The notes under the pieces are model-generated. The model saw only the letters and a program-made list of their open reading frames with translations. It was not told the DNA's origin and did no database searches. 50,993 nucleotides of DNA from JALYRV01 sp036675475 (GTDB lineage: Bacteria > Acidobacteriota > Vicinamibacteria > Vicinamibacterales > SCN-69-37). The stretch's first letter is position 1. Each line of letters begins with the position of its first letter. Below are positions 26,259 to 35,903 of this stretch, in pieces. The position numbers were made by a program, and so were the translations under genes. The DNA lies in contig JAKFEY010000038.1 in NCBI GenBank assembly GCA_036675475.1, forward strand, positions 1 to 50,993, read 5' to 3'.

Positions 26259-27657
26259 CTCCTGTCTCCACCACGCCGGGTTCGGTCATTGCCGCCGCCG
26301 ACAGCACGCGCGCCGCCTGCGTCCTGTCGAGCAGGCCGCGCTCGAGCACCAGCTCGCGCACGGGCCGTCCGGTCGCCACCGACGCTTTGGCAATGTCCGC
26401 GGTCGCCGCGTAGCCGATGTACGGGCTCAGGGCCGTGGCCACGGCGGTGCTGCGGTCGAGCAGTTCGCGGCAGCGCGCTTCATCAGGCTCGAGGCCGTCG
26501 ATGCAGCGCTCGCGAAACACGGCAAGCGTGCTCGTGAGAATGGCGGACGCGTGCAGCGCGTTCCAGGCCATCACCGGCATCATCACGTTCAACTCGAGCT
26601 GCCCGGCATCGGCGGCCGCCGCGATCGTGGTGTCGCAGCCGTACACCTGATAGCAGACCTGGTTGACCATCTCGGGAATCGACGGGTTCACCTTGCCCGG
26701 CATGATCGACGAACCCGGCTGCACGGCGGGCAGATTGATTTCGGCAATGCCGGCGCGCGGGCCGCTTGCGAGCAGGCGCAGGTCCGACGCGATCTTGTTC
26801 GTCTCCATCGCGAGCCGGCGCATGGCCGCGCTCCACGCAGCGACGTCGCCCATGCTTTGCGTCACGCGGAAGCGATTGGCGGCCGGCTTCACCGCGAAGC
26901 CGGTTTCGCGCGCGATGTTCGCGACCGCCGCGCGCGTGAAGGCCGTGCCCGCGTTGAGGCCGGTGCCGACGGCGGTGGCGCCGAGATTGAGCTCGCGCAG
27001 CCGCACGGCCGCATGCTCGAGCTCGTCGACGGCCACGCTGATGTTGGCCGCCCAGCCCGAGCACTCCTGGCCGAATGTCATCGGCACGGCGTCCTGCAGA
27101 TGCGTGCGGCCGGTCTTGAGCACGTCTTTCCAGCGCGCCGCATGCGCGTCGAGCGCGCGCGCAAAATCGCGTGCCGCGTCGACGAGCGCGTCGTGATGGA
27201 TCAGGATGGCCAGCCGCGTGGCCGTGGGGAACACGTCGTTGGTCGACTGTCCCATGTTGACGTGATCGTTCGGGTGCACGCGGGCGTACTCGCCGCGCCG
27301 GCCGCCGAGCAGCTCTTCGGCGCGGTTGGCCAGCACCTCGTTCGCGTTCATGTTGTGCGACGTGCCCGCGCCCGCCTGATAGATGTCGACAATGAACTGA
27401 TCGCGCAGCGCGCCGCCGAGAATTTCGCGCGCGGCCCGCGCGATGGCGTCGGCCGTTGTCGCCGGCAGGCGCCGCAGCGACCCGTTGGCCTCGGCACAGG
27501 CGAGCTTGATGAGGACGGTGGCGCGGACGAGCGCGGCGTGCGCGCGCATGCCGCTGATAGGGAAGTTCGCGAGCGCGCGTGCCGTCTGCGCGCCATAGTA
27601 GGCGTCTGCCGGCACGTGCACCGGACCGAGCGGATCGCGTTCGAGCCGATGCTGCAT
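26149..27657 (-). CDS. aspA: Aspartate ammonia-lyase (class II fumarase/aspartase family)
   Basis: 502 residues from ATG 27657, preceded by GAGGAG at good spacing. The family signature GSSIMPGKVNP is intact (about residue 320), as are GTSHNMNANEV, GQSTNDVFPTA and TGRTHLQDAVPMTFGQE. The enzyme converts aspartate to fumarate and ammonia; fumarase C is the alternative and cannot be fully excluded, but a separate fumarase lies next door. The family usually ends near residue 465. Here about 37 extra residues, rich in Gly, Arg and Asp, run on in an overlap of 110 bases with the exported methyltransferase gene. Confidence 0.88.
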   Translation of the reverse strand: MQHRLERDPLGPVHVPADAYYGAQTARALANFPISGMRAHAALVRATVLIKLACAEANGSLRRLPATTADAIARAAREILGGALRDQFIVDIYQAGAGTSHNMNANEVLANRAEELLGGRRGEYARVHPNDHVNMGQSTNDVFPTATRLAILIHHDALVDAARDFARALDAHAARWKDVLKTGRTHLQDAVPMTFGQECSGWAANISVAVDELEHAAVRLRELNLGATAVGTGLNAGTAFTRAAVANIARETGFAVKPAANRFRVTQSMGDVAAWSAAMRRLAMETNKIASDLRLLASGPRAGIAEINLPAVQPGSSIMPGKVNPSIPEMVNQVCYQVYGCDTTIAAAADAGQLELNVMMPVMAWNALHASAILTSTLAVFRERCIDGLEPDEARCRELLDRSTAVATALSPYIGYAATADIAKASVATGRPVRELVLERGLLDRTQAARVLSAAAMTEPGVVETGDDDADSSRGGAAGRVRKPRGGAGTRPAVSARRSRRA

Positions 27658-27668
27658 GAAACTCCTCA

Positions 27669-27676
27669 ATTATACT
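27669..27676. promoter_or_regulatory. Overlapping divergent -10 boxes of aspA and fumarase
   Basis: The sequence ATTATACT holds TATAAT on the reverse strand (27669-27674) for aspA and TATACT on the forward strand (27671-27676) for fumarase. The hexamers share four base pairs, so RNA polymerase can occupy only one at a time. Starts lie 11 and 9 bases away. Confidence 0.6.
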
Positions 27677-27685
27677 GCGGTAGAA

Positions 27686-29195
<1,510 letters not shown>

Positions 29196-29200
<5 letters not shown>

Positions 29201-29329
29201 CCGGTTGTCGGTTGCCGGTTGCTGGTGCGAGCCCGCAGGGACAGCGCCCTGCGGGCTTTCATCTAAAAGCTGCGGGCGCGTTGTCGCCCGCGGCTCACGC
29301 CGACAACTGGCTACCGGTTACCGGCAACC
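29196..29329. repeat. GGTAACCGGT/GGTTGCCGGT words flanking the fum-pgi junction
   Basis: GGTAACCGGT (29196-29205) and GGTTGCCGGT (29210-29219) recur in inverted orientation at 29313-29322 and 29320-29329. The left copy contains the fumarase stop and the right copy the pgi stop. Between them lies the hairpin terminator. Confidence 0.6.
29231..29260 (+). terminator. Hairpin terminator after fumarase
   Basis: A perfect ten-base stem GCCCGCAGGG/CCCTGCGGGC with a six-base loop (29231-29256) is followed by a short TTT tail. It lies between convergent fumarase and pgi and may serve both strands. Confidence 0.65.
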
Positions 29330-30951
29330 ATGGCCTCGATCATGGGCCCCGCGTTCGACTCCGCGCCGCCGACGTGCAGCCGCACGACTCGCCGGCCGTG
29401 GGCGGCGAGGGCCTGCAGGTCGCCGAGCGCCTGAGCGCGCTTGAGCACCGAGAAGGAATAGCCCGCGCCGGGCACTTCGGTTTCGGTCGCGTCCTCACCT
29501 GTAATCACGATAAAGACGCCGGTGTCGGGACCGCCCTTGTGGTACTGGCCCGTGGAGTGAAGGTAGCGCGGGCCGATGCCGACGGTGGTCGCGGCGCCGG
29601 TCTTTCGGGTAATCGCTTCGCGCACGCGCTGCATCGCGTCTTCGAGCGCGGGCTCGGGCGTGAGCCACACGAGCAGGCCCACGTAGTCGCGGGCGCCGAC
29701 CCCGCGCAGCAGCTGCGACAGCGCTTCGGGACTTGCGGGGCGCCCGTCCGACGCGATGACCGAGATGCCCTCTGCGCGCGGCGCGCGATCGCGCTCGAGC
29801 GCGGGCCGATCCTTCAGCAGTGCCGACGTCTTGTCTTTGGCTTCCTTGACGTTGGGCTCGTCGAACGGGTTGATGTCGAGCCCCGCGCCGGCAATGGCTG
29901 TCGCGAACTCCCAGCGGAAGAATTCGGCGCCCAGATGCGCGCGGCGCGTGCGAATCGTCATGATCGGATGCCCGGCCTTCTCGAGCGCGCCGCCAAGCGC
30001 CTCGAGTGCGTTGTCCTCGTCGGTCGACACCACGATGAACGCGCGATCCGCGCGATACGCGGCCGCATCGAACAGCGGCTCGCCTGTCACCGGAAGCAGC
30101 CCGACGCCGTGCTTGCCGGTGCTTTCCGCGACGAGCTGCTCGACCCAGAGGCCAAACGCCTTGAACGACGGCGGCAGCAGCAGCGTCAGTTTGTCGCGGC
30201 CGGCGCGCGCCGCCTCCACCATGAACGCGCCGAGCGCGAGGCCCGGATTGGTGGCGGCATTCTCGCGGCAGCCCGCCGCCGCGTCGCGCGCGGCGCCGAG
30301 AAAGCCGTCGAGATCGTGGCCGAGCAGCGCCGCCGGCACGAGGCCGAACAGTGACAGCGCCGAGAAGCGTCCGCCGATGTCGGGCGGATTGAAGAAGGCG
30401 TCGCGATAGTGATGCGCGCGCGCGTGCGCGGCCAGCTGCGTGTCGGGATCGGTGATGGCCACGAAGCGCCGTCCTGCGGCTTCAACGCCGAGCGCGGCCG
30501 CCGCGCGCGCCCTGAAATGACTCTCGAGCGACGTCACTTCGATGGTCGATCCGCTCTTGCTGGCCACGATGAAGAGCGTGCGCGCGGGATCGAGCCGCGC
30601 GGTCTCGCGCGCGATCGCACCCTCGTCGGTCGTGTCGAGCACCACCAGATCGGGCCATCCCGGCGCCGCGCCGCCCACATCGCGCAGCACTTCCGCGCAG
30701 AGGCTGCTGCCGCCCATGCCGAGCAGCAGCACGCGGTCGACGCCTTCGCTCTTCACGGCGCCGGCCATCGCGCGCACGCGCTCGACTTCGGCCTGCATGT
30801 CCTCGGGCGCGCTGAGCCAGCCGAGGCGGTTGAGCACCGCGCGCGTCACCTCGTCATTGCCGCGGGCCGGGGCGAACACCGTGGCGTCGCGCTCCCAGAT
30901 GCGGCCGGCGATGCCGTCGCGGATCAGGTTGTCGATGAATGCGGCGCTCAC
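29311..30951 (-). CDS. pgi: Glucose-6-phosphate isomerase
   Basis: 546 residues. The two SIS-like halves are visible: RVLLLGMGGSSLCAEVLRD and TLFIVASKSGSTIEVTSLE in the N-terminal half, and SFKAFGLWVEQLVAESTGKHGVG near residue 270. The last third (GIGPRYLHSTGQYHKGGPDTG) matches the form found fused to transaldolase in Tal-Pgi proteins, but here no transaldolase domain is attached. It interconverts glucose 6-phosphate and fructose 6-phosphate. ATG 30951 overlaps the aldehyde dehydrogenase stop by four bases, so the two are cotranscribed. Confidence 0.93.
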   Translation of the reverse strand: MSAAFIDNLIRDGIAGRIWERDATVFAPARGNDEVTRAVLNRLGWLSAPEDMQAEVERVRAMAGAVKSEGVDRVLLLGMGGSSLCAEVLRDVGGAAPGWPDLVVLDTTDEGAIARETARLDPARTLFIVASKSGSTIEVTSLESHFRARAAAALGVEAAGRRFVAITDPDTQLAAHARAHHYRDAFFNPPDIGGRFSALSLFGLVPAALLGHDLDGFLGAARDAAAGCRENAATNPGLALGAFMVEAARAGRDKLTLLLPPSFKAFGLWVEQLVAESTGKHGVGLLPVTGEPLFDAAAYRADRAFIVVSTDEDNALEALGGALEKAGHPIMTIRTRRAHLGAEFFRWEFATAIAGAGLDINPFDEPNVKEAKDKTSALLKDRPALERDRAPRAEGISVIASDGRPASPEALSQLLRGVGARDYVGLLVWLTPEPALEDAMQRVREAITRKTGAATTVGIGPRYLHSTGQYHKGGPDTGVFIVITGEDATETEVPGAGYSFSVLKRAQALGDLQALAAHGRRVVRLHVGGAESNAGPMIEAMVAGNR

Positions 30952-32336
30952 GAGGTCGCCCTGTTGATCACCATCAGTCGTGGTTCGGTCATCTCTTCAA
31001 TCGTGTAACGGGGGCCTTCGCGTCCGAGGCCCGACTCCTTGACGCCGCCGTACGGCATGTGGTCGATGCGCCAGGTGGGCACGTCGTTGACGATCACGCC
31101 GCCCACCTCGAGCACGTCATACGCCAGAAACGCGCCACCAAGGTCGCGCGTGAACACACCGGCCTGCAGGCCGAAGCGCGACCTGTTCACCTCGGCAAGG
31201 GCGTCCTCGAACCGCGAGAACGGCCACAGGCCTACGAGCGGCGCAAACACTTCCTCGGCGCAGACCTTCGCGGACGACGGCACGCCGGTCATCACGGTCG
31301 GCGCGTACATCGCGCCTCCAAGACGCTTGCCACCCGTCAGCACCCGCGCGCCGCCGGCGGCGGCCTCGCGCACCCACTCGGCGACACGCGCCGCCTCGTC
31401 CTCTTCAATCATCGGGCCGACATCGGTGAGGGGATCCAGCGGATCGCCGACCTTGAGGGCCTCCACATTGCGCACGAGCTCCTTCGCGAAGGCGTCGAAG
31501 ACCGCGTCGTGCACATAGACGCGCTGCACGGAGATGCAGCTCTGGCCCGCAAACGCGAAGCCGCCCGCGGCCACGCGCTTCGCCGCGTAGGCAATGTCCG
31601 CATCGTCATTCACGATGACGGCGGCGTTGCCGCCAAGCTCGAGGATGACCTTCTTGCGGCCGGCGCGCGCCTTCATCGCCCACCCGACCGGGGACGAGCC
31701 GGTGAACGTCAGCAGGCGGAAGCGCTCGTCGGTGACGAGCCGATCGCCAACCTCGCGCGCCATCGGCAGCACGCTGACGGCGCCGTCCGGCACGCCCGCC
31801 TCGTGCAGCAGCTTGCCGAGCGTGAGCGCCGACAGCGGCGTTTTCGTGGCCGGTTTGAGCACAATGGTGTTGCCGGCGGCGATGGCCGGCGCCAGCTTGT
31901 GCGCCGACAGATTCAGCGGAAAGTTGAACGGCGAGATGGCCGCAACCGGACCGATCGGGTAGCGGCGGACGATGCCGATGCGGTTGGCGCCGTGGGCGGC
32001 GAGGTCCAGCGGAATGACTTCGCCCGACAGCCGGCGCGCCTCTTCGGCGGCCACCTGGAACGTCATGGTGGCGCGATCGGTTTCGATCAGCGCGTCTTTC
32101 AGCGGCTTGCCCGCTTCGGCCGCAAGCGTCTTCGCGATGCTCTCGCGCGACGCGGCGATGGCGGCCGACACGCGCATGAGCAGCGCCGCGCGCTCGTACG
32201 CGGGCATGCGGGCCATGGCCGGGGCGGCGGCCACGGCTGCGCTTGCCGCGGCGTCGAAGGCCGCGCCATCGGCCAGCGGAACCTTTGCCACCAGGGCGTT
32301 GTCATAAGGATTACGGACCTCGAGATCCTTCGCCAT
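30948..32336 (-). CDS. NAD(P)-dependent aldehyde dehydrogenase
   Basis: 462 residues, full-length ALDH superfamily. The catalytic Cys is in FAGQSCISVQR (about residue 267) and the general base Glu in LELGGN (about 233). PFNFPLNLSAHKLAPAIAAGNT forms the cofactor cleft. The closest remembered relatives are the lactaldehyde/glyceraldehyde-type dehydrogenases, but the substrate cannot be read from the sequence. Cotranscription with pgi hints at sugar or triose metabolism. A GATACT -10 lies six bases before the ATG. Confidence 0.9.
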   Translation of the reverse strand: MAKDLEVRNPYDNALVAKVPLADGAAFDAAASAAVAAAPAMARMPAYERAALLMRVSAAIAASRESIAKTLAAEAGKPLKDALIETDRATMTFQVAAEEARRLSGEVIPLDLAAHGANRIGIVRRYPIGPVAAISPFNFPLNLSAHKLAPAIAAGNTIVLKPATKTPLSALTLGKLLHEAGVPDGAVSVLPMAREVGDRLVTDERFRLLTFTGSSPVGWAMKARAGRKKVILELGGNAAVIVNDDADIAYAAKRVAAGGFAFAGQSCISVQRVYVHDAVFDAFAKELVRNVEALKVGDPLDPLTDVGPMIEEDEAARVAEWVREAAAGGARVLTGGKRLGGAMYAPTVMTGVPSSAKVCAEEVFAPLVGLWPFSRFEDALAEVNRSRFGLQAGVFTRDLGGAFLAYDVLEVGGVIVNDVPTWRIDHMPYGGVKESGLGREGPRYTIEEMTEPRLMVINRATS

Positions 32337-32342
32337 CCGATC

Positions 32343-32348
32343 AGTATC
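32343..32348 (-). promoter_or_regulatory. -10 box of the aldehyde dehydrogenase-pgi operon
   Basis: The reverse strand reads GATACT, ending six bases before the ATG at 32336. This fits a leaderless transcript. Confidence 0.4.
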
Positions 32349-32399
32349 CGCCCGGAAGTGCTGGATTTACAACCACATAGCGGCTATGGCGGAGGGGCG

Positions 32400-32405
32400 T
32401 ATAAT
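32400..32405 (+). promoter_or_regulatory. -10 box of the erpA-fur operon
   Basis: Perfect TATAAT 38 bases before the erpA ATG. The leader carries GGGGAG (about 32427-32432) as a ribosome-binding site. TTTACA at 32366-32371 is too far upstream to be a normal -35. Confidence 0.5.
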
Positions 32406-32443
32406 TGAGGACGGGCCGTTCGCCCGGGGAGATTTCCGACACG

Positions 32444-32773
32444 ATGATTAACGTCACTGAAACGGCAGCGTCGAAGATTAGCGAGCTGCTGAGCGAAGAA
32501 AACAAGCTCGGCGCCGGCCTGCGGGTGTTCGTCCAGGGCGGCGGCTGTTCCGGCTTCCAGTACGGGCTGATGATCGACGAGGGCGAAGGCGACGCGTCGG
32601 TCGATCAGGTGTTCGAGGTGCAGGGCGTGAAGCTGCTCGTCGATCCGATCAGCCTGCGGTATCTGCAGGGCGCCGAAGTGGACTTCGTCGACAACGTCGC
32701 GGGCGGGGGCTTCACCATCAAGAACCCGAACGCGAAGTCGACCTGCGGCTGCGGAAGCTCGTTCAACGTTTAG
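32444..32773 (+). CDS. erpA: A-type iron-sulfur carrier protein (ErpA/IscA/HesB)
   Basis: 109 residues from ATG 32444; the upstream part of the frame covers the promoter and is not coding. The three cluster-binding cysteines are present: Cys in GGGCSGFQYG (near residue 35) and the C-terminal CGCGSSF pair. The start MINVTETAASKISELL and LVDPISLRYLQGAEVDF are typical of ErpA. It accepts Fe-S clusters from a scaffold and passes them to target enzymes. Four bases downstream is the Fur-ferritin fusion, so Fe-S delivery and iron sensing appear coupled. Confidence 0.93.
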   Translation: MINVTETAASKISELLSEENKLGAGLRVFVQGGGCSGFQYGLMIDEGEGDASVDQVFEVQGVKLLVDPISLRYLQGAEVDFVDNVAGGGFTIKNPNAKSTCGCGSSFNV

Positions 32774-32777
32774 GCCG

Positions 32778-33743
32778 ATGGAACAGGCCGCGTACATCGA
32801 AAGCTTGCGGCCCGCGGGAGGCCGCCGCTCGAGCAAGCGCGACCTGATCGTCAACGTGTTTCTCCGCCAGGAGGGACACCTCAGCGCCGATCATCTTGTC
32901 GACCTTATTCGACGCGAAGACCACAAGATTTCCCGCGCGACCATCTACCGCACGCTGCAGTGGATGGTCGACGCGGGCATCGCGCGCAAGGTGGACTTCG
33001 GCGAGGGGCGCTTCCGCTTCGAGCATTCGTACCGCCATCCGCGGCACTTTCATCTCATCTGCAAGAGCTGCAACCAGACGTTCGAGTTCCTCAGCTCCGA
33101 CATCGAGTCGTTGATCGAGGAGGTCGCCGCGGCGCGCCGCTTCGAGGCGCGGCAGAGCGTGCTGCAGATTTACGGCACGTGCGAGACCTGCCAGACCGGG
33201 CGTCCCGCCGACAACCGGCAGCTCGCCACCGACCTCGTGTTCTCGCGCGACGCGCTGCGCATCGCGATTGCCACCGAGCGCAGCGGCCGCGAGTTCTATC
33301 TGCACGCGGCGAAGAACACGAAAGACCCGCGCGCGCGCCGCATCTTCCAGAAGCTCGGCACCGAGGAAGTCGATCACCTGCACCGGCTCGAGGAGCGCTA
33401 CGCGCAGATCCTGCGCGAGGATCCGCAGCTCGAGTCGTACCCCACGTTCCTGTTCTTCAAGGGCGCCGCCAACGGCCTGTTCGCCGCCGGCACCGAGCAG
33501 CTCGCCAAGGGCGTGAACGACAAGCAGGCGCTGATGATCGGCATCAAGTGCGAGCGCAACTCGCACCGCTTCTTCAAGCGCTACGGCGAGCGGTTCGAGG
33601 AGTCGGAAGGCAAGCGCATCTTCCTCGAGTTCGCCGACGAGGAGCGCGAGCACCTCGAGCTGCTGATTCGCGAATATCGCGCCTTGACCGAGCGGCAGCG
33701 CCGCCGGCAGCAGCCGAAGCGCCGCGTCCGCCGCTCCGCGTGA
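32778..33743 (+). CDS. Fur-family regulator fused to a ferritin-like (rubrerythrin) domain
   Basis: 321 residues. Residues 1-140 are a Fur-family winged helix: KISRATIYRTLQWM is the recognition-helix region, HSYRHPRHFHLIC the regulatory metal site, and Cys95/Cys98 with Cys135/Cys138 the structural zinc site. Residues about 150-305 are a ferritin-like four-helix bundle: ATERSGREFY (Glu167), TEEVDHL with ExxH at Glu197-His200, KCERNSHRFF (Glu259) and DEEREHL with ExxH at Glu289-His292, enough for a rubrerythrin-like diiron site. The C-terminus is a basic tail. The fusion implies a repressor whose attached domain senses iron, peroxide or oxygen. It lies between erpA and a PHP gene (GTGA overlap). 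Function is inference; the domains are clear. Confidence 0.88.
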   Translation: MEQAAYIESLRPAGGRRSSKRDLIVNVFLRQEGHLSADHLVDLIRREDHKISRATIYRTLQWMVDAGIARKVDFGEGRFRFEHSYRHPRHFHLICKSCNQTFEFLSSDIESLIEEVAAARRFEARQSVLQIYGTCETCQTGRPADNRQLATDLVFSRDALRIAIATERSGREFYLHAAKNTKDPRARRIFQKLGTEEVDHLHRLEERYAQILREDPQLESYPTFLFFKGAANGLFAAGTEQLAKGVNDKQALMIGIKCERNSHRFFKRYGERFEESEGKRIFLEFADEEREHLELLIREYRALTERQRRRQQPKRRVRRSA

Positions 33744-34564
33744 TCGATCTCCACCTCCATACCACCGCATCCGACGGCCTGCTCTCGCCCGAGGCGCTCG
33801 TCGCGCGCGTGGCCGGCGCCGGCGTGACCGTGATGGCCGTGACCGATCACGACACGGTGGCGGGCATCGACCGTGCCGCCGCCGCGGCCGCCGCGCGCGG
33901 CATCCGCCTCATTCCGGGCATCGAGATCACGGCCGTCGAGGACGCGCGCGACGTGCACGTGCTCGGCTATTTCTTCGACCGCACGCATCGGCCGCTCGCC
34001 GACTTTCTCGACGGCCAGCGCGCCGATCGCCGGCGGCGCGTGCAGGCGATGGCCGCGCGCCTCGCCGCGCTCGGCATGCCGATCGATCTCGACGAGGTGC
34101 TGGCGCGCCACGCCGGACACGCGATTGGGCGCCCGGCGATCGCCGACGCGATGGTGCGCGCCGGCTACGTGGCGTCGCGCGCCGACGCGTTCGACAAGTT
34201 CCTCGGCAGCGACGGCGCGGCCTTCGTGCCCCGCCAGGGCGCGCCGGTCGCCGACGTCGTCGCCGTGATCCGCGACGCCGGGGGGCTGGCGTCGATGGCG
34301 CATCCCGGGCTGCACCGCGATCCCGCGCTGCTCGATCGCCTGATCGCGCAGCCGGGGGCGCCGGACGCCATCGAGGTCTTCCACACCGATCACGATGCGG
34401 AGGTCACCGCGCGGCTGCTGACGCTCGCCGAGCGCGCCGGCCTGCTGGTCACCGGCGGATCGGATTTCCACGGCGACGCGGGCGGGCGGGCGATCGGCCT
34501 CGGCCGCATCGCGCTGCCGGCCGATCGGTTCGATCGCTTTGCCGCAAAGGCGCGCCCCTCGTGA
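33740..34564 (+). CDS. PHP-domain phosphoesterase (RNase AM/YciV-like)
   Basis: 274 residues from GTG 33740, overlapping the previous stop. The PHP motifs are intact: DLHLHTTASDG (motif I), VTDHDTVAG (motif II), IPGIEITA, and MAHPG and GSDFHGD further on. It closely follows the YciV/TrpH pattern of nucleoside-bisphosphate phosphatases and 5'-3' exonucleases, which use three metal ions, often Mn or Fe. Metal dependence fits its position after a Fur-type gene, but that link is inference. Confidence 0.9.
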   Translation: MIDLHLHTTASDGLLSPEALVARVAGAGVTVMAVTDHDTVAGIDRAAAAAAARGIRLIPGIEITAVEDARDVHVLGYFFDRTHRPLADFLDGQRADRRRRVQAMAARLAALGMPIDLDEVLARHAGHAIGRPAIADAMVRAGYVASRADAFDKFLGSDGAAFVPRQGAPVADVVAVIRDAGGLASMAHPGLHRDPALLDRLIAQPGAPDAIEVFHTDHDAEVTARLLTLAERAGLLVTGGSDFHGDAGGRAIGLGRIALPADRFDRFAAKARPS

Positions 34565-35271
34565 TCGGCCTCGCCTTCGACGGCGTCATCAAGGACTATC
34601 GCGGGCTGCGGCCGCTGCGCGTCGCCAACCTGTCGGTCGAGACCGGCGAGCGCGTCACGCTCGCCGGTCTCGACGTCGCCGCCGCCGAGACGTTCGTGAA
34701 CCTCGCGACCGGCGCGGGCCTGCCCGACCAGGGCGAGGTGCGCGTGATGGGCGAGCCGACCAGCGCCATCACCGAGGGCGACGCCTGGCTCGCCTCCCTC
34801 GATCGCTTCGGCATCGTCAGCCACCGCGCCGTGCTGCTGGATGGGGCCACCATCGCGCAGAACATCGCGATGAGTTATTCGCTGTCGATCGATCCGATCC
34901 CCGGCGGGATTCGAGCGAAGGTCGACGCGCTCGCGCGCGACACCGGCATTGCGGAAGGCGACCTCGAGCGGCACACCGCGGCGGTCAGCGCCGCCACGCG
35001 CGTGCGCGCGCACCTGGCGCGCGCGCTCGCGCTCGATCCGTCGGTGCTCGTGCTCGAGCATCCGACGCTGCGCGTCGACCGCGCCGACGTGCCGGCCCTG
35101 GCCGCGTCGATCGTGCAGGCCACGCGCGGCCGCGCGCTCGCGGTGCTGGCGATCAGTGACGATGACGAACTGGCGAAGGGGATGAACGGGCGCCGGCTGA
35201 AGCTGAACGCCGCGACGGGGGAGACAAAAAAAATGGGGACGGGTCTATTTATTCGGTTCTTCGGCGAATAA
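34561..35271 (+). CDS. Degenerate ABC transporter ATPase-like protein
   Basis: 236 residues from GTG 34561, overlapping the PHP stop. The overall order of an ABC ATPase is recognisable, but key motifs are lost. The Walker A region reads GERVTLAGLDVAAAETFVNL with no GxxGxGKS/T. The signature region reads VSAATRVRAHLARALALDPS, without LSGGQ. The Walker B region reads VLVLEHPTLRVD, with EH instead of DE. It therefore probably neither binds nor splits ATP normally and may be a regulatory or structural pseudo-ATPase. The last 14 residues (KKMGTGLFIRFFGE) and stop come from the palindrome 35230-35290, so the original C-terminus was changed. Confidence 0.7.
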   Translation: MIGLAFDGVIKDYRGLRPLRVANLSVETGERVTLAGLDVAAAETFVNLATGAGLPDQGEVRVMGEPTSAITEGDAWLASLDRFGIVSHRAVLLDGATIAQNIAMSYSLSIDPIPGGIRAKVDALARDTGIAEGDLERHTAAVSAATRVRAHLARALALDPSVLVLEHPTLRVDRADVPALAASIVQATRGRALAVLAISDDDELAKGMNGRRLKLNAATGETKKMGTGLFIRFFGE

Positions 35272-35290
35272 ATAGACCCGTCCCCATTTT
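35230..35290. repeat. Perfect 26-base inverted repeat with GGGGACGGGTCTA core, copy 2
   Basis: Arms 35230-35255 and 35265-35290 are exact reverse complements with a nine-base loop. The core matches copy 1 (21569-21636). It provides the C-terminal codons and stop of the ABC-like gene; the sodC stop is two bases beyond its other end. Possible REP/BIME element and two-way terminator. Confidence 0.85.
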
Positions 35291-35291
35291 G

Positions 35292-35879
35292 TTAAAACCG
35301 CCGGCCCTGGGCTTCGATCACGCCGCAGGCGATGCGCGGGCCGCCGCTGACGCCCGACTTGGGCTCGCCGGTCTTGCCCTGATCGGGATCGCCGTGCACG
35401 ATGATGGCGGTGCCGTCGGCGTCGAACACCGAGAGCGGACCGGCCGACAGCGTCACGCGCGTGGTGGTCGTCTTCAGGCGCGCGACGCCGTTCTGGCCGG
35501 CCACCAGGTTCGGCATGTCGCCCATGTGGTACGGGTGATTGGCGTCGGGGTCGGTGTTGGACGCGGGACCCGGATCGAAGTGGCCGCCGGCCGCGGCGAA
35601 GTTCGGCTCGCACTTGCCCACAGCGTGCAGGTGGAAGCCGTGCGCCCCCGGCGTGAGCCCGCGGATGGTCGCGGTAATCTCGACGGCGCGCGTGCCCGTG
35701 TCGTGGCCGGCATGCACCGCCTGCGCGTTCATCACTTCGCGCAGCTCAACCGTGCCGGTAATGTTCTCGCCTTTGATGGTGGCGGTCGCGCGGCCCGTTG
35801 GTTGTTGGGCGGCGATCACCGCAGGCAGGGCAGCCGCGAGGGCGGCGGCAGCAAACTGTAACTTTCGCGAATTTCGCAT
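35292..35879 (-). CDS. sodC: Cu/Zn superoxide dismutase, exported
   Basis: 195 residues from ATG 35879, chosen for a signal peptide (MRNSRKLQFAAAALAAALPAVIAAQ) and TGGAG upstream; the much longer frame upstream is antisense to another gene. Metal ligands: GFHLHAVGKC (HxH and the disulfide Cys), GGHFDP, HPYHMGDMPN, IIVHGDPDQGKTGEP, and the C-terminal GPRIACGVI with the second Cys. It removes superoxide in the periplasm. It faces the iron-related operon across the palindrome. Nothing suggests loss of activity. Confidence 0.94.
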   Translation of the reverse strand: MRNSRKLQFAAAALAAALPAVIAAQQPTGRATATIKGENITGTVELREVMNAQAVHAGHDTGTRAVEITATIRGLTPGAHGFHLHAVGKCEPNFAAAGGHFDPGPASNTDPDANHPYHMGDMPNLVAGQNGVARLKTTTTRVTLSAGPLSVFDADGTAIIVHGDPDQGKTGEPKSGVSGGPRIACGVIEAQGRRF

Positions 35880-35903
35880 CAAGGTCTCCACCCCCGATTC
35901 TAC

